A stretch of DNA of 64,000 nt from Pelagomonas calceolata (taxonomy: Eukaryota; Sar; Pelagophyceae; Pelagomonadales; Pelagomonadaceae). The translations under genes were made by a program, and so were the position numbers. The notes under the pieces are model-generated. The model searched no databases, was not told the DNA's origin, and was given only the letters and a program-made list of their open reading frames with translations. How positions within the stretch are numbered: position 1 is the first letter of the stretch; each line of letters begins with the position of its first letter. Positions 57,237-64,000 of this stretch are shown here, in pieces. The stretch spans positions 3,038,001-3,102,000 of the forward strand of contig CAKKNE010000001.1 in NCBI GenBank assembly GCA_918797485.1, written 5' to 3'.

Positions 57237-57782
57237 TTTGCTAGCTTGTGCCGCGCGTGGCGCGTTGGTTTTATGGCAGCCAATATGCTTTTTGGGCCTG
57301 CAGCAGCCGCACGTGTGGTGGTTTTCGGCGCCAAGTTCGACGGTTGCAGGAATGCTTCGCGAGAGGCCCTTCAATCGCTTATCGCTGCAACTGGTTGTCC
57401 AACCGCGAGCTTGTATATCGAGGTGTGAAGCTAGCTAGCGGCCTGTAAAGACACTAGCAAGCAAGGAGCCTGTTCAGGCGCGCGACTACGCCGTCTTGGG
57501 GAGAGAACGAGCTCTCTGGCAGCCCTCGAAGGGTCCGAGCTCGAGCCTCACTGCCAGACCGGCGCTGGGCAGCGCCGGCCAAGCAGCGCTACAGACCAAG
57601 GCGCAAACGCTGCCCGCAAAGAGCTGCAGCACACACACGCGCGAAGAGTAAGCCCTAAGCACCAGGGCACGACCGTTGGAGGCGCCCACCCGCCAGGGAC
57701 CGAGGACCAGCACCCAGGCTGCCCTCCCCAGGACCCAGTGCCACCCACGCCGCCGCGGCGCCCCAACACTTGAAGCACCAAG
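57237..57782. promoter_or_regulatory. Divergent promoter region, PGAP1-like gene and SF-assemblin gene
   Basis: 546 bp without a gene. Contains the CTAG-ended motif at 57434-57458 and a Pro/Ser-type ORF that looks like a GC shadow. The stretch before 57783 is CA-rich. Confidence 0.45.
57434..57458 (+). promoter_or_regulatory. CTAG-ended near-palindromic motif, copy 6
   Basis: GCTAGCGGCCTG then TAAAGACACTAGC. One base longer than copy 46748 and otherwise nearly identical. It lies 198 bp from the PGAP1-like start and 325 bp from the SF-assemblin start. Confidence 0.5.
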
Positions 57783-58610
57783 ATGGCGCCGAAGAAGGCC
57801 AAAGCGCAGACCACGTCTGTATTGGGCGATGTCGGCGCCAAGCCGAGCGTGGACCACGCGGCGACCGCGCAGAAGCTCCAGACGCTGCTCGACGGCTTCG
57901 AGCCTTTTGATGATGCGATGCGCGAGGAGACGCGGTTGAGGCGAGAAAAGGACGCCCGGAAGATCGCGGCCATGAAGGCCGAGATGAGCCGGTTGGAAGG
58001 GCTCCTGAGGGACCAAGTGGCGATCACGGACTCTCAACAAAGGTCGCTGCAGAAGCATTGCGATGCGGAGTTGGTCAAAGCTTATCAAGCTTTCGCGGAA
58101 TTACTCGAACATCAGGACATCGAAGTGCATAAAAGGCTGGACACGTACGACAAGCGGGCCGATGCGCTGGAGGAGCGGTTCGCGACCGAGAAAGCTAGAA
58201 TACTAGAAGAGATCGAGGCGGAATCTCAACGCTTGTCGAAGTTGTTAGACGAGTTCCAGGAGGCCTTCGAGGAGGAGGTGAGGGTACGGAAGGCTCGCGA
58301 GGAAGTCATATTGAGACAGATGGACCAGCACGAGCGCCACATCACCCAGAACTTTGATGTCGAGTACGAAGCTCGTGTCAAACGCGTCAAGGAGATCCAG
58401 GAGGAACTGGTGGCGTGCATGAAAAGTCGAGTCGCGGCGGACGTCGAGTTGGATCGAGTGTGTCAAGAAGAAGTGGACAAGATCCAGACACTCATTGATG
58501 CCGAAGTCAGTCAAAGGGAGCGGCAGGACGACAACATCATGCGCGCGCTGGACCAGTACACGGACAAGATGCAGGCGTCGCTCGAAATAGTGAACTCGAC
58601 GAACGCGTAA
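57783..58610 (+). CDS. SF-assemblin / beta-giardin family protein
   Basis: 275 residues. A short basic non-helical head (MAPKKAKAQTTSVLGDVG), then a near-continuous coiled coil (DGFEPFDDAMREETRLRREK, AKILEEIEAES-type heptads such as KARILEEIEAESQRLSKLLD, VKRVKEIQEELVACMKSRV) ending EIVNSTNA. Length and head/rod layout match SF-assemblin, which builds the striated fibres attached to flagellar basal bodies. With dynein and alpha-tubulin in the same window it supports a flagellated cell or life stage. Confidence 0.85.
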   Translation: MAPKKAKAQTTSVLGDVGAKPSVDHAATAQKLQTLLDGFEPFDDAMREETRLRREKDARKIAAMKAEMSRLEGLLRDQVAITDSQQRSLQKHCDAELVKAYQAFAELLEHQDIEVHKRLDTYDKRADALEERFATEKARILEEIEAESQRLSKLLDEFQEAFEEEVRVRKAREEVILRQMDQHERHITQNFDVEYEARVKRVKEIQEELVACMKSRVAADVELDRVCQEEVDKIQTLIDAEVSQRERQDDNIMRALDQYTDKMQASLEIVNSTNA

Positions 58611-58882
58611 GAAATCCATGTGAGTCTCTCTGAAGCGCGGCGATGGCGTGCTTGCGAGATACGCGCGCGTAGCGTGCTAGCGTGCGGGTTGCAATCAAAT
58701 GGCGCCGCCTGGGGCAGCATAGGGCTCGCTACACCACCCTCAGGTGCAGCCTCGCAGCACCTCGTCACGGCTGCCCCACAGGAGAGCCAGCACACTCATT
58801 TGGAAGTGGAACATAATAGGCGCCACCGACGCCATCGACGCGAACATTAGGCGCCACGGACGCCGTCGACGCAAAATAAGAA

Positions 58883-60232
58883 ATGGCACACTTCCAGGAG
58901 AAGCTTTTTGACGCCTACGACGCGGCCGAGGAGGACTACGAGACCCACCTCGCCACGTATGTCGAAGAGCTGTCCGCCAAGCGTTTTGATACCGCATTGG
59001 AAAGTTGTGACGGGATGCTCGAGGCGTCGCCGAAGGACGCCGAGGCCGCTCTCTGCAGAGCATTGGTCCACGCGTTGCGAGGTGATGACGACGAGGAGGA
59101 CGATGACTACTGCACGCTCTGGCTGAAGCGGTGCGACCGGTGGCGCGTCGACGGCGAGGACTGCATGGGCGTGCCGTGGGGCGAACGAGCACAGAGGGAC
59201 TTCCCGCCGGCCAAGCTTAAACAAAGGCCAGCCTGGCAGAAGGCGATTTTGGACCTCGACAGACCTGCTGCTTGTGATGATGCCCAGGCCGCAAGGCGCT
59301 TCCTGGCAAGATGCGCAAGACGGCGCGACGCGGCGCCGGAGCCTCCACAAATGCCTGTGGTGGAGATCACGGAGTCGACGGCCGCCCAGACCGTCCTGGA
59401 TCACGTCGTCGACCACGGCGAGCTCCCCGAAGAAATGGAAGATGATCGACCGCTCGTGACGGTGAGCCAGGGTTTAGATGAAGAGACCTTCCAGACGTTG
59501 AAAGCGGCGTTGGTGAACCACCCTCGCTTACAAAACGCGGATAGCGAAGCCCTGGGCGCGTCGTTTGCGGGCTCGTCGGGCTTCGTCGTGCGCTTCGACG
59601 GCTGGGGCGGCGTCGACGCGACGGCGAAGAAGCTCTGGGTGCGCTCGGAGACGCGGCCGCTCGTGCCCTTCTTCCGGCGGTGCGCTGATAAAGAGTGCAC
59701 GGGCTTCGTGCTGAACGTGCTCGTCGTCGCGCCGGCCGAGGACGAGGAGGAGGTTGTTGTAGATGAAAACGCGCCCGAGGCCGTCAAGCTTTTATTGAGA
59801 AAGAAGGCGGAGGAATCAATAGATGAGCAGTACGCCGTGGGCTGGCACCGCGACGCGACGCTGGGCCTCAAGCCCGGCGCGGACGCGGCGCCGCCGCTCG
59901 CGCACCGCGTCTCCGTGCTGTACGTGGCGGTGCCGGAGGCGACGGGCGGCGAGCTGTGTCTGCGGAATGCGGATCGGCCGCCCTGGCGGTCCGAGCGCGG
60001 CGTGATCGACCGCGAGGTCGCGCCGAAGCAGAACCGACTCGCGGTATTCAGGGGCGACGCGGAGCACGCCGTACGACGGGTCACGAACGTGACCAAGGCG
60101 GACGCCAGCTTTCCCAAGGGCCACCGCGTGTCCCTCGTGCTCGAGCAGTATCGGGTGCCGCCCGGTCTGCGGGAATTCACGATGCATTTTGAGATCGTCG
60201 AGGGGAAGGACTACGAACGAGTAAGTGACTAA
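58883..60232 (+). CDS. 2-oxoglutarate-Fe(II) oxygenase with a TPR-like N-terminus
   Basis: 449 residues. N-terminus has a short TPR-like helical pair (TALESCDGMLEASPKDAEAA, LCRALVHALRG). The C-terminal half is a prolyl-4-hydroxylase-type 2OG oxygenase: His322 and Asp324 (GWHRDATLGL), distal His395 (GDAEHAVRRVTNV) and Arg415 (GHRVSLVLEQYRV), with VLYVAVPEATGGELCLRNAD between. All metal and co-substrate ligands are present, so it should be active; substrate unknown. It is a different architecture from the LRR/2OG gene at 18867. Confidence 0.75.
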   Translation: MAHFQEKLFDAYDAAEEDYETHLATYVEELSAKRFDTALESCDGMLEASPKDAEAALCRALVHALRGDDDEEDDDYCTLWLKRCDRWRVDGEDCMGVPWGERAQRDFPPAKLKQRPAWQKAILDLDRPAACDDAQAARRFLARCARRRDAAPEPPQMPVVEITESTAAQTVLDHVVDHGELPEEMEDDRPLVTVSQGLDEETFQTLKAALVNHPRLQNADSEALGASFAGSSGFVVRFDGWGGVDATAKKLWVRSETRPLVPFFRRCADKECTGFVLNVLVVAPAEDEEEVVVDENAPEAVKLLLRKKAEESIDEQYAVGWHRDATLGLKPGADAAPPLAHRVSVLYVAVPEATGGELCLRNADRPPWRSERGVIDREVAPKQNRLAVFRGDAEHAVRRVTNVTKADASFPKGHRVSLVLEQYRVPPGLREFTMHFEIVEGKDYERVSD

Positions 60233-60532
60233 GTTTACAAATCAGTGATACGCACGCTCATGCTTTGTTGCAAATGATTGAGCGCGAGCGAGCGAGCGAG
60301 AGGGAGAGCTAAACGAGCGGATAGCTAAAGAACAACGGTGTAGTAGAGAACGAGGAGGACTGTGGACGCACACTGACCTCCTCCTCAGGGTCCTGGGGAG
60401 CTAGACCTGCTCGTGCATACATTAATTTTAAGCTCCAGCGCAGCTCCAGAAAACAAACAGGACTTCTCGTGTGAGGGTGGTTTCTGGAGAAACCGGGTAA
60501 AGTGAGTGGTGCGCGAACGACCGAGAAGAGAT
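60233..60532. other. 3' flanks of the 2OG gene and histone H2A
   Basis: About 300 bp with no gene. It holds a GAGC/GAGCGAGC-rich short repeat (60280-60300) and, at its right end, the H2A 3' stem-loop. Confidence 0.6.
60479..60494 (-). promoter_or_regulatory. Histone mRNA 3' stem-loop of H2A
   Basis: On the minus strand: GGTTTC-TCCA-GAAACC followed by ACCC, the SLBP-type histone stem-loop (six-bp stem, four-base loop), about 40 bases after the H2A stop. The element CGAGAAGTCC follows and is shared exactly with the H2B side, so it may be the histone downstream element read by U7 snRNA. Confidence 0.8.
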
Positions 60533-60919
60533 CTACTTCTTCGACTGCGACTTCTTGGGGAGAAGGTTCGCGTGGATGTTCGGCAGGACGCCGCCGCCGG
60601 CGATGGCGACGGAGCCCAGGAGCTTGTTCAGCTCCTCGTCGTTGCGGACGGCGAGCTGGATGTGGCGCGGGATGATGCGCGTCTTCTTGTTGTCGCGCGC
60701 GGCGTTGCCGGCGAGCTCGAGGACCTCGGCGCAGAGGTACTCGAGGACGGCGCCCATGTAGACGCCCGAGGACATGGAGGTGCGCGGCGCGCGGCCGCGC
60801 AAGTAGCGCGTGAGGCGCGCGCACGGGAACTGGAGGCCCGCCTTGGCCGCCGTCGACGTGCCGCCGCCGGAGCCCTTGGCCTTGCCCTTGCCGCGGCCGC
60901 CTTTTCCTTTGCCAGACAT
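60533..60919 (-). CDS. Histone H2A
   Basis: 128 residues, intronless. [15 protein letters not shown] tail, histone fold ([60 protein letters not shown]). Ends [11 protein letters not shown]: it has SQ where H2A.X has SQ-acidic-hydrophobic, but the following residues are basic, so the site is atypical. Packages nuclear DNA. Histone 3' stem-loop present. Only 38 bp separate its ATG from the coding part of the neighbouring H2B. Confidence 0.95.
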   Translation of the reverse strand: MSGKGKGGRGKGKAKGSGGGTSTAAKAGLQFPCARLTRYLRGRAPRTSMSSGVYMGAVLEYLCAEVLELAGNAARDNKKTRIIPRHIQLAVRNDEELNKLLGSVAIAGGGVLPNIHANLLPKKSQSKK

Positions 60920-60957
60920 GATTTGAGTGAAGTGTGTAGACTGCGAGGGGCGGCGGC

Positions 60958-61221
60958 GTGAGCGCGAAGGTCGAGCGAGCGACAGACACGGGCATCTCGT
61001 CCAAGGGCATGGTCGTCATGTGCAACTTCATCCAGGACCTCTTCGAGCGCATCGGCAACGAGGCCGCGAACGTCTGCCGCTTCTCCAAGAAGCAGACGCT
61101 CAGCTCGCGCGAGGTCCAGACGGCCGTCCGCCTCATCCTCCCCGGCGAGCTCGCCAAGCACGCCGTCTCCGAGGGCACCAAGGCCGTGACCAAGTTCGAG
61201 GCCGCCACGAACAAGAAGTAA
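60958..61221 (+). pseudogene. Histone H2B, 5'-truncated
   Basis: The frame from 60958 matches H2B from the [20 protein letters not shown] block to the end ([37 protein letters not shown]). The first roughly 50 residues of H2B (basic tail and first helix with YxxYIYKVLKQVHP) are missing. There is no ATG at the start of homology, and an in-frame stop lies at 60937. Only the 3' half of the histone fold remains. No upstream exon is visible, because the divergent H2A gene begins 38 bp away. Either a deletion removed the promoter and 5' end or the assembly is collapsed here. Confidence 0.8.
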
Positions 61222-61274
61222 ACGTCCGCCGCACCCCGCGGCGCTGGCGCTTCTGGCTCACCCATTTCACACCC

Positions 61275-61290
61275 GGTTTTTTCAAAAACC
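61275..61290 (+). promoter_or_regulatory. Histone mRNA 3' stem-loop of H2B
   Basis: GGTTTT-TTCA-AAAACC followed by ACCC, matching the SLBP consensus, about 55 bases after the H2B stop. CGAGAAGTCC follows as in H2A. Retention of the stem-loop and element indicates that the H2B locus was recently a normal replication-dependent histone gene. Confidence 0.8.
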
Positions 61291-61403
61291 ACCCTCACGC
61301 GAGAAGTCCCGTTTTTGTTCTGAGGCTCTGTTTCCAAATCTGGTTCCTTTCGCAGCGATGACGTCTAGACTAGATTAAGAGGTTACAAGTGACTGAAGCC
61401 TCC

Positions 61404-63608
61404 TTAGGACGACTCGGGCACCGGCTTGCCGACGCAGCCCTTGCACTTCCTCTTCGCGGCCTTCGCCTTGAGTTGTTTCGCGGAGAAGGCCGACGGCGGG
61501 AGGTGCGCCCTGCAGACGCTGCAGATGCGCGCGTCGCTGCCGGCCCCGGGCGGCGGCGGCGCCGTGAACGCTATGGCCGCCTTTGCGGCTTTGACCTTGC
61601 GTTCGATCTCGGCGCGCTTGGCGGCGGCGGCCTCGCGTTGTTTCGTTTTTTCCTCCTCCTCCTCGCGCCAGGCGTTGGCACGCTCGTTCGCCTTGCGCTC
61701 GCGCTCGCGTTCTGCCTCAGCCTCGGCCGCCGCCGCCCGTCGTTTGTCCGCCGCGGCCTTGGCCGTCGCCGCTTCCTGCTCCTTCTGGGCGGATTTCGCC
61801 TTGGCTTGTTGTGCCTTTTTGGCGTCCGAAGCCTTCTTGTCCGATATAGCTTTCTGAGCCTCCTCAGACTTCTTTTTCGCCTCGGCGATCTTGGCGTCCG
61901 CCTCGGCTCTCGCGAGTGCGGCCTTGGCTCTAGCCTCCTGAACGCGCTTGTTCTCCGCGACCTTGGCTGCTCGTGCTTTCCGTGCTTCCTCGGCGATACC
62001 TGCCGCCTTGGCTTCTGCAGCCTTCTTTTCATCGGCTTCGCGTTTGGCCCGGGCCTCGGCGTCTCGCTTCGCCTTGGCAGCCTTCGCCTGGGCCCGTTGC
62101 TCATCTGCCGCGCGTTTTCGTTCTGCTGCGGCCTTCTCCTCGGCCTTGGCTAGCTCTTCCATCTCGCGCTTCGCTTTCGCGGCCTTCTCGTCGGCGCGTT
62201 TCTTCTCGAGCCAGGTCAAGTCCGCTCGTTCCTTCTCTTTCTTAGCTTGAGCGGCTTTCGCAGCCTTCGCGCGCGCCTCGGCGAGCTTTTTCATCTCCGC
62301 GACCTTGGCCTTAGTAGCCTTAGCAGTCTCCTCCTCGGCCTTGCGTCGCGCGGCTTCATTCTGGGCCTTCTCGGCGCGGCGCGCTTCCTCCTCCTTGCGC
62401 GCGGCGGCCCTCGCCTTCCTCAGTTCCTCCTGCTTTCGAATTTCAAGTGCCTTGGCCTCCGCCTGCTTCGCAATTCTTTCGGCCTCGGCGGCGGCCTTCG
62501 TGGCCTTCGTGGCGGTACTCTCGGCCGTCGCCGCGGATGCCTTCGCCTTGGCGCGGTTCTTGCGCAGCGACGACTGCCGCAGCGCCTCGCGAGCTTCTAG
62601 AGCTTCCTGGGCCTCCGCGTCGTTGAGACGTTTCTGTTCCGCGATTCGCTCCAGTTCTGCATCATGAATCTTCTTCTGGCGGCGCGCCTCCGCTTCGTGG
62701 ACCGCAACCCTCGCACGCTCGGCCTCCTCTCTTTTAGCGTCGGCGCGCCGCCGCTCCTCCGCCCGTCGCAGCGCCCGCTCCTGGCTCTCCTTGATCCGAT
62801 CTTCTAGGCGCGGTTTACGCTGTACTTCCAAATTCGCCGGCTTCAGCGACAGCAGCTTCCCATTATCTAACTTGACCCCGATGCGCTCGCCGTCGCGCTT
62901 CGGGATCACGACGCCCTCGCAGCCGTTGTGCTGCGCCGCCTTCTCCAACCCGACGATGCGCACGCGGTGGCCCGCGCGCACGGGCGACTCGTCGGACGCG
63001 TCGCTCACCGGCGACCGCGGCGAGGGCGGCCCGCGGCCCTCGTCCCAGGCCTTGGCCAGGGCCTTGACGGGCGTGGACGGCGACGCGATCGGTTCTGGGG
63101 GAGACGCCTTCGTGGTCGCGGGCGGCGGCGGCGGCGACGAGAAAGTTGTCGGAGGCGGCGGCGGCACCTCCGGCTCCGGTTCTGGGGGAGGCGGCGCCCG
63201 GGCCATTTCGCCGGACGACATGGTCACGACTCTATGACCCTGCGGCGTCGCCGTCTTGGTGGAGTTCGCGCGGCTCACTTGCGGGACCGGCTTGTGTCGC
63301 GCCGGCGCCGGCAGCCGCGCGCTCAGCGCGTCGAGCTCCGTGGTCAGCTTGGCGACGCGGACGGGCGTGGCCGCCTTCGGGGCCGTTCGGGCCTTCGGCG
63401 GCAGGGCGTCCCAGGACCGGCGCCGCGTCACCGGCGCTTGTGTTGGCGAGCCGTTCCCCACGAGCCAGCTCGTCGGCTTCGGCTGGCCCCTGACAAAGGT
63501 CGTGCACGGCTTCTCCGCGGCTTCGGGAACCACTTCCTCGAAGTGCCCCTTTATAAATTCGTCGTCGGTCTCCGCAAAATCATCATCCTTCGACGAGCTG
63601 CAGCCCAT
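61404..63608 (-). CDS. N-myristoylated coiled-coil protein with a Stc1-like zinc finger
   Basis: 734 residues. Starts MGCSSSKDDD, a strong N-myristoylation/palmitoylation signal. Then a Pro-rich region, a small SH3/KOW-like domain (HRVRIVGLEKAAQHNGCEGV, VKLDNGKLLSLKPANLEV), and about 400 residues of Ala/Lys/Glu-rich helix (KRADEKAAKAKREMEELAKA type) that could form a single alpha helix or long coiled coil. The C-terminus has a C4 zinc finger (ICSVCRAHLPPSAFS, KRKCKGCVG), like the Stc1 domain. It is probably a membrane-tethered scaffold. No orthologue is known to me. Confidence 0.75.
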   Translation of the reverse strand: MGCSSSKDDDFAETDDEFIKGHFEEVVPEAAEKPCTTFVRGQPKPTSWLVGNGSPTQAPVTRRRSWDALPPKARTAPKAATPVRVAKLTTELDALSARLPAPARHKPVPQVSRANSTKTATPQGHRVVTMSSGEMARAPPPPEPEPEVPPPPPTTFSSPPPPPATTKASPPEPIASPSTPVKALAKAWDEGRGPPSPRSPVSDASDESPVRAGHRVRIVGLEKAAQHNGCEGVVIPKRDGERIGVKLDNGKLLSLKPANLEVQRKPRLEDRIKESQERALRRAEERRRADAKREEAERARVAVHEAEARRQKKIHDAELERIAEQKRLNDAEAQEALEAREALRQSSLRKNRAKAKASAATAESTATKATKAAAEAERIAKQAEAKALEIRKQEELRKARAAARKEEEARRAEKAQNEAARRKAEEETAKATKAKVAEMKKLAEARAKAAKAAQAKKEKERADLTWLEKKRADEKAAKAKREMEELAKAEEKAAAERKRAADEQRAQAKAAKAKRDAEARAKREADEKKAAEAKAAGIAEEARKARAAKVAENKRVQEARAKAALARAEADAKIAEAKKKSEEAQKAISDKKASDAKKAQQAKAKSAQKEQEAATAKAAADKRRAAAAEAEAERERERKANERANAWREEEEEKTKQREAAAAKRAEIERKVKAAKAAIAFTAPPPPGAGSDARICSVCRAHLPPSAFSAKQLKAKAAKRKCKGCVGKPVPESS

Positions 63609-64000
63609 CGCTGCCGGTGCTGCTTTGCGGGGCTGCCCCCTCTATGTGAGCTGTAGATGTATGTGGCGGCGGCGCGCGCGGTGCTCTTTCCGGCGCACCG
63701 TTGCAATTGCAAGCGCGCGCAGTCCTTCGTGTTGCGTGGGCGTCGCCGCGGGCTGCGTCGACGGCCACGCTTGTTTTCGGCCCGCCTTGCAAACAGATCG
63801 AATGCGAGAACGGCGGCGGGTTTTGTTGGTGAGGAGCGCGTCGAGGGGTCGGTGCGAGCGGTGCGGGGGCGCCGGCAGGAGGTCTGCATTTCGCCGCGCT
63901 AGAGCCGGTGTACGCTAGGGCATTAACTCCTCCCATCGCAGCCACCCGCGGGAGCAGCGGGTATAGCTGCATCTCGAATTGATAACGTTGCCGCATCGCT
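63609..64000. promoter_or_regulatory. Upstream region of the Stc1-like gene
   Basis: 392 bp to the window edge without a supportable gene. A diverged CTAG pair (63898-63919; CTAG spacing 16) is the only element of note. Confidence 0.3.

Noticed and set aside
60927-61361. ORF on the plus strand overlapping H2B in another frame
   Set aside because: A His/Arg/Gln-rich shadow of H2B starting at a GTG, with no ATG and no domain.
1-64000. CRISPR arrays, bacterial operons, rRNA genes, retroelements
   Set aside because: No spaced direct repeats, no rRNA-like stretches and no reverse transcriptase, integrase or capsid motifs in any frame that I examined.

Overview
This is nuclear DNA from a photosynthetic stramenopile, most likely a pelagophyte close to Pelagomonas or Aureococcus. 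That placement is inference. It rests on high GC, very tight gene packing, spliceosomal introns that are copies of repeated elements (introners, reported from pelagophytes), proteins with signal-peptide plus transit-peptide leaders typical of secondary plastids, and flagellar genes. I find about 26 protein genes, most without introns. Converging genes often end only 10 to 45 bp apart.

Layout. 1-12.4 kb: the 3' ten exons of an outer-arm axonemal dynein heavy chain, open at the left edge. 12.5-17.3 kb: two gene remnants, a small plastid membrane protein, a secretory glycosyltransferase-like protein and a MYND/RING-CH/TPR protein. 17.35-18.7 kb: alpha-tubulin. 18.9-25.1 kb: an LRR plus 2OG-oxygenase fusion, an ankyrin protein and an IQ/WW/LRR coiled-coil protein. 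25.4-33 kb: a small secreted ORF, a lumenal FKBP, an MFS fragment and a giant protein with 19 C2HC fingers. 33-41 kb: an ankyrin/Tudor-like/RING protein, an OSCA/TMEM63 channel and a second glycosyltransferase. 41-50 kb: a UvrD-type helicase fused to a RING, a riboflavin-transporter-like protein, an unknown, an RPA32C/RING fusion and a UBA/PUB protein. 50-57.3 kb: an unknown lumenal protein, a D-amino-acid-oxidase-like flavoenzyme, a fusion of a phage-like domain to a spermidine-synthase-like domain, a membrane protein and a PGAP1-like lipase. 57.8-63.6 kb: SF-assemblin, a 2OG oxygenase, histone H2A, a broken histone H2B and a myristoylated coiled-coil protein.

Themes. Dynein, alpha-tubulin and SF-assemblin form a flagellum and basal-body set. 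A ubiquitin set combines RINGs with unusual partners (helicase, RPA32C winged helix, ankyrin/Tudor) next to a UBA/PUB Cdc48-type cofactor.

The two most unusual signals are not genes. First, the introns: six of the nine dynein introns are copies of one element, two more belong to a second family, and introns of three other genes share pieces. All 12 exons downstream of an intron start with GT or GC, and 4 of 12 donors are GC. Second, a near-palindromic motif with a CTAG at each end recurs in the short promoter regions of at least five genes or gene pairs.
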